A stretch of DNA of 54,118 nucleotides. Source: Duganella callida (GTDB lineage: Bacteria; Pseudomonadota; Gammaproteobacteria; Burkholderiales; Burkholderiaceae_D). The stretch lies in contig NZ_SPVG01000169.1 in the NCBI RefSeq assembly GCF_004614165.1, positions 1 to 54,118 on the forward strand, read 5' to 3'. The notes below the pieces were generated by a model that was not told where the DNA came from, did no database searches, and saw nothing but the letters and a program-made list of their open reading frames with translations. Positions 44,472 to 53,599 of the stretch are shown here, piece by piece; the stretch's first letter is position 1, and each line of letters opens with the position of its first letter. Position numbers and translations under genes: made by a program.

Positions 44472-45617
44472 CTATCGTGGCGCCGCCAGCTTCTCGTATA
44501 CCGCCATGTAGTTGTTCACCATCGCGCTCAGGCTGAAGCGTTCCACCGCGGCCTGGCGCGCCTGTTCACCGTGCTGGCGGCACAGCGCGGGCGTGCGCGC
44601 ATAGTCGGTCAGCAGGCCACCCAGCGCCCGCGTATCACCAGGCTGGAACAAGCGGCCCGAATAATCCTCCTGCACCAGCTCGACATTGCCGCCGGCTGCC
44701 GTGGCCAGCACCGGCAAGCCGCAGGCCATGGCTTCCAGTATCGTGTTGGAAATGCCCTCCGACAGCGACGGCAGCACGAACACGTCGAAACCGGCCATGA
44801 TGCGCGGCACGTCGTTGCTGGCGCCGGCGAACCACACCTGGCTACCGATGCCCAGTTCCTCCACCAGCGCGCGCAGCGGCTGCGCCAGCGCGCCGTCGCC
44901 GACGATCACCAGCCGCATCCCGGCCGCCACATCGGGCGCCGTCTTCAGCACGGCGGCAAACGCGCGCACCAGCGTGGCCTGGTCCTTGACCGCCTGCAGC
45001 CGTCCCACCGTGCCGGCAATGAAGCAGCCCTCGTCGGCAAACCCGTCCGGCAGCGCCGACAGGTCGCGTCCCGGACGCGGCACGAAACGGTCGGTATCGA
45101 CGCCGTTATACACCTGCGATATGCGCCCGCGGCCGATGCCGACACGCTCGGCCAGATACGTCTCCAGATCCCGGGACACGGTGACATAGCCCGACACCAG
45201 CGGCGCGTGCAGGCGCCTCAGCAGAGTCGGCTTCCAGCGTTCGCCTTTCAGATCGCCGACGTCCCAGCCATGTTCGCCATGCACGCGGCACGGCACGCCG
45301 GCCAGCCGCGCCGGCAGCAGTGCATCGAGCCCGGACATGTTGCGGCTATGGACGATGGCCGGCCGCAGCCGGCGGAACAGCTGATACAATTCCTTGCGCA
45401 TCTGCCAGACGCCGATGCGCGAGCGATGCAAGGCATACACTTCCACCTCCGGCCGCCGGATGCGCTGGCGGAAATCCGAATAATCCTCGACGCAGACGAT
45501 CGCATGCCGGTAGCGCGACGGCGGCATGTGGTTGATCAGGTTGACCAGGCCGTTCTCCAGACCGCCCATCTGCAGATGGTGGATCACGTGCAGCACCAGC
45601 GGCGGCACAGCACTCAT
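44472..45617 (-). CDS. XrtA/PEP-CTERM-associated glycosyltransferase family 4 (TIGR03088-type)
   Basis: A 381-residue GT-B glycosyltransferase. LHVIHHLQMGGLENGLVNLI at the start, then VCVEDYSDFRQRI and ALHRSRIGVW, is the recognisable opening of the glycosyltransferases associated with exosortase A systems. The donor-binding half has VGRLQAVKDQATLVRAFA and SLSEGISNTILEAMACGLPV, with the E-x7-E motif. It is the last gene of the minus-strand EPS operon and overlaps the deacetylase gene by four bases (ATGA). Linkage and donor sugar cannot be inferred. Confidence 0.88.
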   Translation of the reverse strand: MSAVPPLVLHVIHHLQMGGLENGLVNLINHMPPSRYRHAIVCVEDYSDFRQRIRRPEVEVYALHRSRIGVWQMRKELYQLFRRLRPAIVHSRNMSGLDALLPARLAGVPCRVHGEHGWDVGDLKGERWKPTLLRRLHAPLVSGYVTVSRDLETYLAERVGIGRGRISQVYNGVDTDRFVPRPGRDLSALPDGFADEGCFIAGTVGRLQAVKDQATLVRAFAAVLKTAPDVAAGMRLVIVGDGALAQPLRALVEELGIGSQVWFAGASNDVPRIMAGFDVFVLPSLSEGISNTILEAMACGLPVLATAAGGNVELVQEDYSGRLFQPGDTRALGGLLTDYARTPALCRQHGEQARQAAVERFSLSAMVNNYMAVYEKLAAPR

Positions 45618-46630
45618 GCGCGCACCGCCGGCAGGGTCAGGTTGCGCGCCAGCCGCAGCGTGTAGCGCAGGCGGCTGCGGTCCCAGGGCGTGAAGCGCGG
45701 CAGCTGGTACAAATCCGGCTGGTCCCCGGCCGCACCGGTCGACGTCGACACGGCCGCCTCGAAGCCCAGTTCGCGCACCATGGCCACATGCTCCGGGCCA
45801 TAATCGGTGCCCGGACCACCGTTCGGATAGGCGAACAGCGACACCGGCGCGCCCGTCAGCCGCTCCAGCGCCGCCTTGCCTTCGGCGATCTCGGCGCGCG
45901 CCTGCGGTGGTTCCAGCCGCGCCAGAATCGGATGATGCACCGTATGGCCACCGATCGCCATGCCGGCGCGGTGCAGTTGACGCACCTGCTCGTCGCGCAT
46001 CATCAGATCGGTGGGCAGCGGCACCGCCAGCAGGCCGCTGAGCCGCTCGACCTGTTCCAGCCGCTGCGCCATCGGCAGATACTTGAGCTGGCCCAGCAGC
46101 GACATGATGGCGTCCACCCGCTGCGCCGGCGTATCGAAGCGGTGCACGCCCAGCCCCAGCGAACTGGCGTCCAGCGTGCCGGCCGGCGCGCGCCGTATCA
46201 GCTCGATGACGCTGTCGTTCCACATCCGCCCGCCGTTCAGGAAACCGGAAGCGACAAAGAAGGTGGCCGGCACCCGGTAATGCTGCAGCAGCGGCAGTGC
46301 GATGTCGGCGTTGTCGGCATAGCCGTCGTCGAAGGTGATGCAGGCGGCGCGCGGCGGCAGTGTGCCGGCGCGCATGTGGCGCACCGCGTCCAGCAGCGGC
46401 ATCACCTCGCAGTAAGAGGTCAGCCAGGCCAGTTGGCGCGCGAAGTGCGCGGCGTCGACTTCATCGGGAAACAGCGTATCGCGCTGCGGCCGTACCCGAT
46501 GGTAAATCATGATGGCCGGACTGTGACGGCCGCCGCGCAGCAGCGGGCGCAGCAGGCTGCGCCCCAGCATGGCCGGCAGGCCGCCCGCGACCACCGGCGG
46601 CGACAGCGGCGAAAACGGTAAAGTGCCCAT
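45614..46630 (-). CDS. Polysaccharide deacetylase (NodB domain, EPS-locus type)
   Basis: About 338 residues. CITFDDGYADNADIALPLL gives the catalytic Asp and the metal Asp of carbohydrate esterase family 4, GGHTVHHPIL the two metal histidines (H-x3-H), and LFAYPNGGPGTDYG the motif 3 region. It has no signal peptide in this start choice, so it may work on the lipid-linked intermediate in the cytoplasm. An alternative GTG start at 46636 overlaps the upstream stop (GTGA); ATG 46630 is taken as the more usual codon. Probably trims acetyl groups of the exopolysaccharide. Confidence 0.85.
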   Translation of the reverse strand: MGTLPFSPLSPPVVAGGLPAMLGRSLLRPLLRGGRHSPAIMIYHRVRPQRDTLFPDEVDAAHFARQLAWLTSYCEVMPLLDAVRHMRAGTLPPRAACITFDDGYADNADIALPLLQHYRVPATFFVASGFLNGGRMWNDSVIELIRRAPAGTLDASSLGLGVHRFDTPAQRVDAIMSLLGQLKYLPMAQRLEQVERLSGLLAVPLPTDLMMRDEQVRQLHRAGMAIGGHTVHHPILARLEPPQARAEIAEGKAALERLTGAPVSLFAYPNGGPGTDYGPEHVAMVRELGFEAAVSTSTGAAGDQPDLYQLPRFTPWDRSRLRYTLRLARNLTLPAVRA

Positions 46631-46632
46631 GT

Positions 46633-47937
46633 TCACGACAGCGCGCTTTCGGCAAATGGCTGCGGCGCCGACGCCGCCGCCCTGGCTTCCTCGGCACGCG
46701 TGCGCAAAGTGCGCGACACCAGCCGGCGCGTCGCGGCCGCAATCACCACCAGATAATACGGCACGTCGAAGTACGCCAGGCTGAGGAAGGCGCCGCCGAC
46801 AAAGAAGCCCAGCAGGCTGACCTGGATCATACTGGCAAGACTGGCGGCCCAGCGCAGTTCCTCCACCCGTTTGGCCTGGCGCACCACCCAGCCGCAGTTA
46901 CGCCAGGTCAGGAAGCCGATCAGGGCGAACAGCAGCAGGCCGACAAAGCCATGCTCGCCCAGCACCTGGAAATAGATGCTGTGCGCCGCATGCACGTCCA
47001 GCGGATTGGGCGCGTACAGCAGGAACACGCCGGGATCGTAGATGTCGAAGCCGCCGCCGAACAGCGGCCGCTCTTTGGCCAGGTTGAAGGTCATGTTCCA
47101 GGCGTTGATGCGGCCCATGGCGGAGCCGTCTTCCTTGTAGTCGTTGATGGAATTGATGCGGTCGAACCATTCGCCCGGCATGATCATCAGCATCAGCGGC
47201 ACGGCAAACCCCAGCAGCAGGCCAAAGGTCAGGCGGTTATGACTCTTGAACCACAAAAAGGCGCCCATGACGCCGATCGCCAGCGCGGCGCCGCGCGAGT
47301 ACGACGCCAGCGCCGACAGCGCGCACAGGCACATCGCCGCCTGGCCGGCATAACGCCACCATTTATTCTCGGTCTGCGTGTAGAGGAAGTAAATCAGGGG
47401 AATCACCATCACGATCGCCAACGCGATTTCGTTATTACCCTCGATGAACGTGCCTTCCGGCCCCCAGATACGGAAGCTGCCGCCGCTGCGGATGGTGAAG
47501 ATGCCGCCCTTGACGCCATAGAAGCCCAGCGAGAACACCACGGCCCACAGCACCAGCATGATCTGGCGCCGCGACTTGGTCACCATCAGCAGCACGAACG
47601 ACATGCCGAGGATCTTGGTCACTTTGATCAGCTGTTCGGTGGCGCCGTCCGGGTGAATCGCAAACAGCGTACTGAGCCCCATCCAGCCGAGGAAGGCCAG
47701 CATGGCGATACTGACCGGCATGGTCGGAAAGCGCTGCCGCTCCTTGCTCATGAGGATGGCGGCCAGGGTGACGCAGGCGATCAGCGCCGCAAACGGGAAG
47801 GTGCGCGCAAAACCCCAGCCCTGCGCGTGCGGATTCATGACGCTGATCCAGATCCACATCACGCCGCCCCAGATCGGCTGCTTGAAGATGTAGGGTATCG
47901 ACGCCAGCACGATCAGCGTCACCAATATGTCCCTCAT
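46633..47937 (-). CDS. O-antigen ligase/Wzy-like membrane protein (XrtA-associated, TIGR03097-type)
   Basis: A 434-residue protein with about 11 membrane helices. It opens MRDILVTLIVLASIPYIFKQ and has a large periplasmic loop with the conserved GEWFDRINSINDYKEDGSAMG and the Wzy/WaaL-type ending of that loop (DVHAAHSIYFQVLGEHGFVG), containing the His used in O-antigen ligases. Family members associated with exosortase A are called putative O-glycosylation ligases; polymerisation of the EPS is the other option. GGGAG precedes the ATG. Confidence 0.88.
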   Translation of the reverse strand: MRDILVTLIVLASIPYIFKQPIWGGVMWIWISVMNPHAQGWGFARTFPFAALIACVTLAAILMSKERQRFPTMPVSIAMLAFLGWMGLSTLFAIHPDGATEQLIKVTKILGMSFVLLMVTKSRRQIMLVLWAVVFSLGFYGVKGGIFTIRSGGSFRIWGPEGTFIEGNNEIALAIVMVIPLIYFLYTQTENKWWRYAGQAAMCLCALSALASYSRGAALAIGVMGAFLWFKSHNRLTFGLLLGFAVPLMLMIMPGEWFDRINSINDYKEDGSAMGRINAWNMTFNLAKERPLFGGGFDIYDPGVFLLYAPNPLDVHAAHSIYFQVLGEHGFVGLLLFALIGFLTWRNCGWVVRQAKRVEELRWAASLASMIQVSLLGFFVGGAFLSLAYFDVPYYLVVIAAATRRLVSRTLRTRAEEARAAASAPQPFAESALS

Positions 47938-47953
47938 GTCCGCTCCCTCGCCC

Positions 47954-49351
47954 TTATTTCGAATAGGTGTTCCATGGCGATTCCAGTTTGGTGACGCAAT
48001 AACGGTATTTGCCCGACTTTTCCGGCAGGATGCGCGGCACATGCTCCACGTCGATGCGCACCTCCTCGCCCAGCCGCGCCTTGAAGCCGCGGATGACGCG
48101 CGCGCGCAGGTCGTCGTCGACGTCGCCATCGAGCACCAGTTGTACCCGCGTCAAGTCCAGCGTCTCCTGGATGATCTTGAAGCCCTTCAGCTCCGGCATG
48201 TCGCGCATCACATAGGCCAGCGCCGCGCTGTGCAGCAGCGTGCCGTCCGGCTTGATCAGAAAGTCGGTGGTGCGGCCGTGGATTTCCCTCAGCAGCGGCA
48301 AGGTGCGGCCGCAGCCGCAGGGCTGGGTGTCGAGCGCGCCGACATCGCCGGTGCGGTAGCGGATGAACGGAAAATCGCCCGATTGCAGGTGCGTGACCAC
48401 GATTTCGCCGGTTTCGCCGGGCGGCAGCGGCTGGCCATCCTGTCCCAGCACCTCGATGATCACGTCCTCGGCGGTGATGTGCATGCCGCCCTGCGGACAC
48501 TGATGCGCCAGGAAACCGGCGTCACGCCCGCCATAGCCGTTGGCCACGCCACAGCCGAACACGCGCTCGATCTGTGCGCGCTGCGCGTCGTACAGGCATT
48601 CCGAAGTGACGAAGGCCACGCGGATGCCAAGATCGTCCATGCGCTGGCCGCGCTCTTCGGCGTGCGCGGCGATGTGCGCCAGCACGGTAGGGTAGCCGAA
48701 CAACATGCGCGGCCGCACGGCGCGGATGCGTTCGACATAATGATCCAGGCCCGCGTGGCTGGTGGCGAAGGCGGAAATCAGCTCGGTGCGCATCAGCCGG
48801 TCGCGCCAGATGCGCACCTTGTCCTGCGTGCCCAGTTCGATCGGCGAGCCCCAGATGACGATTTCCGGATCGCCGATATCGACACCCCACCAGCGCGTCG
48901 CGCGCCACTTGGCGGCGACGTCATGGCTGACGCGCTGTTTGCCGATGTAGAAGGTCAACGGATCGCCGGTCGAACCGCCGGTGCTGTAGCGGCCCAGCTT
49001 GACGGCATCCTCGGCCTTCAGCCGTTCGGCATGCTGGCGTATCACCGTCTTGTCCAGCAGCGGCAGACGCGCCAGATCGGCCACCGAATGCAGGTCGCGC
49101 GCCGGATCGAAGCCGATTTCGGCGAAACGGTCGCGGTAATACGGCACCCTGGTGGCGGCGCGCCGCAGCAGATTGCGCAGGCTGTCCAGACGCAGCGCGG
49201 CCAGGCGTTCCGGCGGCCAATGCTGGCTTTCCTCCATCTGCCGGCGCAGCGCCACGCTGCTGTGGCCTTTCAACTGCTCATGCAGGGGAAACAGTGCGCC
49301 GGAGACCAGCGCGGTGTACCAGTCCGAAGTAAATGTGGGCGGGCGGCTCAT
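47954..49351 (-). CDS. PaaK/CapK-like AMP-forming ligase family protein
   Basis: A 465-residue adenylate-forming enzyme related to phenylacetate-CoA ligase. GRYSTGGSTGDPLTFYIG is the phosphate-binding loop, NGYGGRDAGFLAHQCPQGG the acyl-site region, and FPFIRYRTGDVG the ATP ribose-binding motif. In polysaccharide loci such proteins are called CapK-like; they may activate an acyl or amino-acyl substituent for the polymer, but no product is known. It overlaps the upstream glycosyltransferase gene by four bases and lies 16 bp before the ligase gene. Confidence 0.85.
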   Translation of the reverse strand: MSRPPTFTSDWYTALVSGALFPLHEQLKGHSSVALRRQMEESQHWPPERLAALRLDSLRNLLRRAATRVPYYRDRFAEIGFDPARDLHSVADLARLPLLDKTVIRQHAERLKAEDAVKLGRYSTGGSTGDPLTFYIGKQRVSHDVAAKWRATRWWGVDIGDPEIVIWGSPIELGTQDKVRIWRDRLMRTELISAFATSHAGLDHYVERIRAVRPRMLFGYPTVLAHIAAHAEERGQRMDDLGIRVAFVTSECLYDAQRAQIERVFGCGVANGYGGRDAGFLAHQCPQGGMHITAEDVIIEVLGQDGQPLPPGETGEIVVTHLQSGDFPFIRYRTGDVGALDTQPCGCGRTLPLLREIHGRTTDFLIKPDGTLLHSAALAYVMRDMPELKGFKIIQETLDLTRVQLVLDGDVDDDLRARVIRGFKARLGEEVRIDVEHVPRILPEKSGKYRYCVTKLESPWNTYSK

Positions 49352-50457
49352 GATGCGCTGGCCTCCTTGAAATGCCTGGGTTGCAGTACGGCGTGATAGA
49401 CCCCCAGCAGGCGCGGGCGCACGCTGGTCCAGTTGAACTGCTGCACCAGCTGGCGGCCAGCCTGGCGCAGCCCGGCGGCCAGCGCCGGTTCAGATGCCAG
49501 ACGCAGCACCGCCGCGGCCATGGCGTCCGGCGCGGCCGGCGGCACCAGCAGCGCGGTGCGGCCATCTTCGACCAGATACGGCACGCCGCCGACGTTGGTG
49601 CTGACCACCGCCACGCCGCTGGCCAGCGCCTCCAGTACCGAATTCGGCGTGTTGTCGATCAGGCTGGGGTTCAGCATGATGTCGGCGCCCTGGTACAGCG
49701 CGGCCATGTCGGCGTTGTCGACCCGGCCGGTGAAGGTGACGGCGTCGGCCAGGCCCAGTTCAGCCGTCAGCCGCTCCAGATCGGCGCGCAGCGGACCTGA
49801 GCCAGCGATGGTCAGGCGCGCCTGCGGGTGCTGCTTGCGCACGATGGCGAACGCGCGCAGCGCGGTGGCGTTGTCATACAGGTCTTCCAGATTGCGCGCC
49901 ACCAGCAGGCGCAGCGGCGCGTCCCCCAGCGGCGCCGCCGGCGCGGCGCTGAACCGTTCCAGATTGACGATGTTGGGCACCACCTGCGTGTCGACGCCAT
50001 AACGGCTGAACACCGCGTGCAGGAAGCCGGAAGGCACGATCACCGCGTCCGCCCGGAGCAGGCTGGGCCGCACCCACTGCTGCTGGCGGCGCATGAAGCT
50101 GTCGGCTTCGCCGCCGCGATAGTTGATCACCACCGGGCAGCCGCGCAGGCGCGCGATCCAGATCACCGGCGCCGCGAACAAATGCCAGGACCAGCCGGAA
50201 TTGGCCATCACGTGAAACAGTTGCACCTGGCCGGCGGTGCGCCACAGCAGCACCAGATACGGCAGCAGCCGCGCCAGCGCGCGCAGCATCGGCACGCCCG
50301 CCACCCAGGCCGGCCGGTACGGCGCGTTGATCTGGATGGTGGTCACGCTGTGGCCGTCGGCCTTCAGCAGCCCGGCCAGTTGCAGGGTCTGATTGGCCAT
50401 GCCGCCCGATGGCGGCGGCAGCGGCCCCACCAATCCTATGCGCAGGGGGGCCGGCAT
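49348..50457 (-). CDS. Glycosyltransferase family 4
   Basis: A 369-residue GT-B enzyme. GLVGPLPPPSGGMANQTLQL is the N-terminal glycine-rich acceptor loop, and NPSLIDNTPNSVLEALASGV has the E-x7-E nucleotide-sugar motif. It resembles the second glycosyltransferase in XrtA loci of betaproteobacteria. The ATG shares one base with the TGA of the upstream gene. Sugar specificity unknown. Confidence 0.86.
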   Translation of the reverse strand: MPAPLRIGLVGPLPPPSGGMANQTLQLAGLLKADGHSVTTIQINAPYRPAWVAGVPMLRALARLLPYLVLLWRTAGQVQLFHVMANSGWSWHLFAAPVIWIARLRGCPVVINYRGGEADSFMRRQQQWVRPSLLRADAVIVPSGFLHAVFSRYGVDTQVVPNIVNLERFSAAPAAPLGDAPLRLLVARNLEDLYDNATALRAFAIVRKQHPQARLTIAGSGPLRADLERLTAELGLADAVTFTGRVDNADMAALYQGADIMLNPSLIDNTPNSVLEALASGVAVVSTNVGGVPYLVEDGRTALLVPPAAPDAMAAAVLRLASEPALAAGLRQAGRQLVQQFNWTSVRPRLLGVYHAVLQPRHFKEASAS

Positions 50458-51692
50458 CACAACTCCCTTCCGGCGATGCCGCCATACACGGCGCGGTAAC
50501 GCGCCACGCTGGCCGGCCAGTTGCGCTCGGATTCGACGAAGCGGCGGCCTTCGGCCTTCAGCGCCGGCCAGCTGTGCGGCGCCGCCAGCAAAGCCAGCAG
50601 CTGACGCGCCAGCGCCTGCGGGTCGCCGGCGGCAAACAGCACGCCGGTGTGGCCGTCCTCGATCAGCTCGCGGTGGCCGCCGACGTCGGACGCGGCCAGC
50701 AGGCGGCCCTGCGCCATCGCCTCCAGCGGCTTGAGCGGCGTCACCAGATCGGTCAGACGCATCTTCAGGCGCGGGTAGCACAGCACATCGACCAGGTTGT
50801 AGTAGCGCTGCACTTCGCTGTGCGGCACGCGGCCGGTGAACAGCACCTGCTGTTCGATGCCCAGCGCCCTCGCCTGATCACGCAGCGCCTGATCCTGCGG
50901 CCCGCCGCCGACCAGCAGCAGGCGGATTTCGGGATTGTGCGCCAGCATGGCCGGCAGCGCAGCCAGCAACACGTCCAGCCCTTCGTAGGCATAGAACGAG
51001 CCGATGAAGCCCAATACCGTCTTGCCCTGCACGCCCAGTTGCGCCGCCAGCACCTCGTCGCGCGCGCCGCCGATGCTGAAGTCCTGGATATCGACCGCGT
51101 TCGGGATTACCGTCACCTTGGCGGCCGGGATGCCGCGTCCGAGGATTTCGCCGCGCAGCCCTTCGCAGATGGTGGTGGCGGCCTGCACCCGTTTCAGCGC
51201 ATAGGTTTCCATCGCCCGCGTCAGGCGGTAACGCAAACCCCACTCCTTGCTGGTGCCGTGATCGACCGCCGCGTCTTCCCAGAAGGCGCGGATTTCGTAC
51301 ACCACCGGGATGCCCAGCTTGCGGCCGACGCGCAGCGCGGCGATCGCGTTCAGCGCCGGCGAGTGGGCATGCAGGATGTCCGGGCGGACTTCGCGCGCCA
51401 CTTCCAGCAGCCGCGCTTCCAGGCCGTTGATCACGGCCAGCTGATTCAGGATCGGCATGCGCGACCAGGCGCCCTGTGCCGCCGGCGTGCGGTGGAAAGT
51501 CAACCCGTCCACGGTTTCCTGCGGCGCCGCGCTCACGCCCTGCTTGGCGCTGGTGATGTGATGCGTCTCCCATCCCAGCGCGCGCTGCTGCTGCAGGATC
51601 GCGCGGGTGCGGAAGGTGTAGCCGCTGTGCAGCGGAATCGAGTGATCCAGCACGTGCAGGATGCGCACCGGCTTGTTGGCTTGCTGTTGCAT
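50457..51692 (-). CDS. XrtA/PEP-CTERM-associated glycosyltransferase family 4 (TIGR04063-type)
   Basis: A 411-residue GT-B glycosyltransferase. RILHVLDHSIPLHSGYTFRT and, later, HSPALNAIAALRVGRKLGIP and YEIRAFWEDAAVDHGTSKEW are the hallmarks of the exosortase A-associated Daro_2409-like group. The donor site has CYPRLKMRLTDLVTPLKPLE. It lies 4 bp downstream of the asparagine-synthase-like gene. Probably adds one of the first sugars of the EPS repeat. Confidence 0.88.
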   Translation of the reverse strand: MQQQANKPVRILHVLDHSIPLHSGYTFRTRAILQQQRALGWETHHITSAKQGVSAAPQETVDGLTFHRTPAAQGAWSRMPILNQLAVINGLEARLLEVAREVRPDILHAHSPALNAIAALRVGRKLGIPVVYEIRAFWEDAAVDHGTSKEWGLRYRLTRAMETYALKRVQAATTICEGLRGEILGRGIPAAKVTVIPNAVDIQDFSIGGARDEVLAAQLGVQGKTVLGFIGSFYAYEGLDVLLAALPAMLAHNPEIRLLLVGGGPQDQALRDQARALGIEQQVLFTGRVPHSEVQRYYNLVDVLCYPRLKMRLTDLVTPLKPLEAMAQGRLLAASDVGGHRELIEDGHTGVLFAAGDPQALARQLLALLAAPHSWPALKAEGRRFVESERNWPASVARYRAVYGGIAGREL

Positions 51693-51696
51693 GCGC

Positions 51697-53595
51697 TCAG
51701 TCTCCCCGCAGTTCTTTGCGCAGGAAGGCGTCGAACATCAGCAGGCTCCAGATCGGCGTGCTGTAATCGCGCCGTCCCGATTCATGCTGCTCGACCAGCT
51801 CGGCCAGATAGCGCTGATTGAAGATGCCGGTATCGGCCAGATTCGCCCCCAGCAGCGCCTCGCGCACGCGGCTGCGCAGCGGGCCGCGAAACCACTGCGC
51901 CAGCGGCACCGCGAAGCCCTGCTTGCGGCGGTAGAGTATATCGTGCGGCAAATATTTCTCCATGCTCTTCTTGAACAGATATTTGCCTTCGCTGCCGTGC
52001 AGCTTCAGGCTCGGCGACAGGCCGGAAATCCACTCCACCAGCTTGTGGTCGAGCAGCGGCACGCGCACCTCCAGCGCGTGCGCCATGCTGGCGCGGTCCA
52101 CCTTGGTCAGGATGTCGCCCGGAAGATAGGTCTTCATGTCCAGGTACTGGATGGTGGACAGCGGATCGTCGGTCGGCGCACGGTCGGCGTGGCCGCGCAT
52201 CACCTCGATCGCGTGGTAGCCCTGCAGCTGGCGGCGGAACTGCTCGGAAAACAACCGCTTGCGCATGGCGTCACTCATGAACGAAACGCCGTGGAAATAG
52301 CCTTCCACCAGATCGCGCGACAGCGCTTCGAAGGTGGTCTTGGCGCGGAACATGCGCGGCGCCCAGTCGGCCTTGGGATACCAGCGGCCCAGTGTGCCGA
52401 ACAGCGGCTTGCGCAAGCCGGCCGGAATGCGTCCGCGCACGCTCTGCTCGGCCATGGCGTAACGGTAGCGCCGGTAGCCGGCCAGGTTTTCGTCGCCGCC
52501 GTCGCCGGACAGCGCCACAGTCACCCGCCTGCGCGCCAGCTGGCACACGCGGTAGGTCGGAATCGCCGAGCTGTCGGCATACGGCTCGTCGTACAGGTCG
52601 GCCAGGGTGTCGAGCAGGCCGTAGTCGTCGGTGTCGACCTGCTCGGTGTGGTGGTCGGTGCGGTACTGCGCCGCCACCTGCGCGGCGTACTCCGATTCGT
52701 CGAAGGCGGCGTCCTTGAAGCCGATCGAACAGGTATTCACCGGGCCATCGGCCAGGCCGGCCATCATCGCCACCACCGCGCTCGAATCGACGCCGCCGGA
52801 CAGGAAGGCGCCCAGCGGCACCTCGGCCACCAGGCGGATCTTGACCGCTTCGCGCAGGCGCGTTACCAGCTCGCCGGCCGCATCGCTTTCTGTCATGCCG
52901 TGATGCATTTTGAACGGCACATCCCAGTAGCGGCACGGCTGCGCCAGCGGCTGGCCGACACGCTGCGTCAGCGTATGGCCGGGCGCCAGTTTCAACGCGC
53001 CCTCGTAAATGGTGCGCGGTTCGGGAATGTAGCCGTAGGCGAAATAATCTTCCACCGCGCGTGGATCGATGCGGCGGTCCAGTCCCTGCAGCGAACGGAT
53101 CGATTTCAGCTCGGAGCCGAAGGCGAACAGGCCATCCGGCAGCAAGGTGTAGAACAGCGGCTTGACGCCCAGGCGGTCGCGCGCCAGGAACATCAGCTGC
53201 TGCTTGCGGTCCCACAGGCCGAACGCGAACATGCCGCGAAAATGGCTGACACAGTCCGCGCCCCACTGTTCCCAGGCATGCACGATCACTTCGGTGTCGC
53301 TGCGGGTGCGGAAACTGTGGCCCAGCGCCTTCAGCTCGGCGGTCAGTTCGCGGAAATTGTAGATCTCGCCGTTGTAGCAGACCAGCACGCTGCCATCCTC
53401 GTTGGCCATGGGCTGCTGGCCGCTGGCGACGTCGATCACCGACAGGCGGCGATGACCGAAGCCGACACCTGGTTCGATATAAATATCGCCCTCGTCCGGA
53501 CCGCGATGATGCTGGGTCTCGTTCATGCGCCTGAGCAGCGCCTCATCGATGGCGCGCGCACCGCGCGTATCGAGCACTCCGACTATTCCACACAT
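51697..53595 (-). CDS. asnB: XrtA-associated asparagine-synthase-like amidotransferase (TIGR03108-type)
   Basis: A 632-residue class II glutamine amidotransferase. Cys2 (MCGIVGVLDTRGA) is the glutaminase nucleophile. HHRGPDEGD and CYNGEIYNFREL complete the glutamine site, and FLSGGVDSSAVVAMM is the ATP pyrophosphatase loop of the synthetase half. In exosortase A loci this protein is near-constant; it may amidate a uronic acid or another carboxyl group of the polymer rather than make free asparagine. The ATG at 53595 lies 4 bp downstream of the EpsI stop. Although free asparagine synthesis is possible, the locus argues for a polymer role. Confidence 0.9.
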   Translation of the reverse strand: MCGIVGVLDTRGARAIDEALLRRMNETQHHRGPDEGDIYIEPGVGFGHRRLSVIDVASGQQPMANEDGSVLVCYNGEIYNFRELTAELKALGHSFRTRSDTEVIVHAWEQWGADCVSHFRGMFAFGLWDRKQQLMFLARDRLGVKPLFYTLLPDGLFAFGSELKSIRSLQGLDRRIDPRAVEDYFAYGYIPEPRTIYEGALKLAPGHTLTQRVGQPLAQPCRYWDVPFKMHHGMTESDAAGELVTRLREAVKIRLVAEVPLGAFLSGGVDSSAVVAMMAGLADGPVNTCSIGFKDAAFDESEYAAQVAAQYRTDHHTEQVDTDDYGLLDTLADLYDEPYADSSAIPTYRVCQLARRRVTVALSGDGGDENLAGYRRYRYAMAEQSVRGRIPAGLRKPLFGTLGRWYPKADWAPRMFRAKTTFEALSRDLVEGYFHGVSFMSDAMRKRLFSEQFRRQLQGYHAIEVMRGHADRAPTDDPLSTIQYLDMKTYLPGDILTKVDRASMAHALEVRVPLLDHKLVEWISGLSPSLKLHGSEGKYLFKKSMEKYLPHDILYRRKQGFAVPLAQWFRGPLRSRVREALLGANLADTGIFNQRYLAELVEQHESGRRDYSTPIWSLLMFDAFLRKELRGD

Positions 53596-53599
53596 GATG

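Noticed and set aside
46630-46636. The GTG at 46636 as the start of the EPS deacetylase.
   Set aside because: It would give a GTGA overlap with the upstream stop and is possible, but the ATG two codons later is the more usual start and nothing conserved lies between them.
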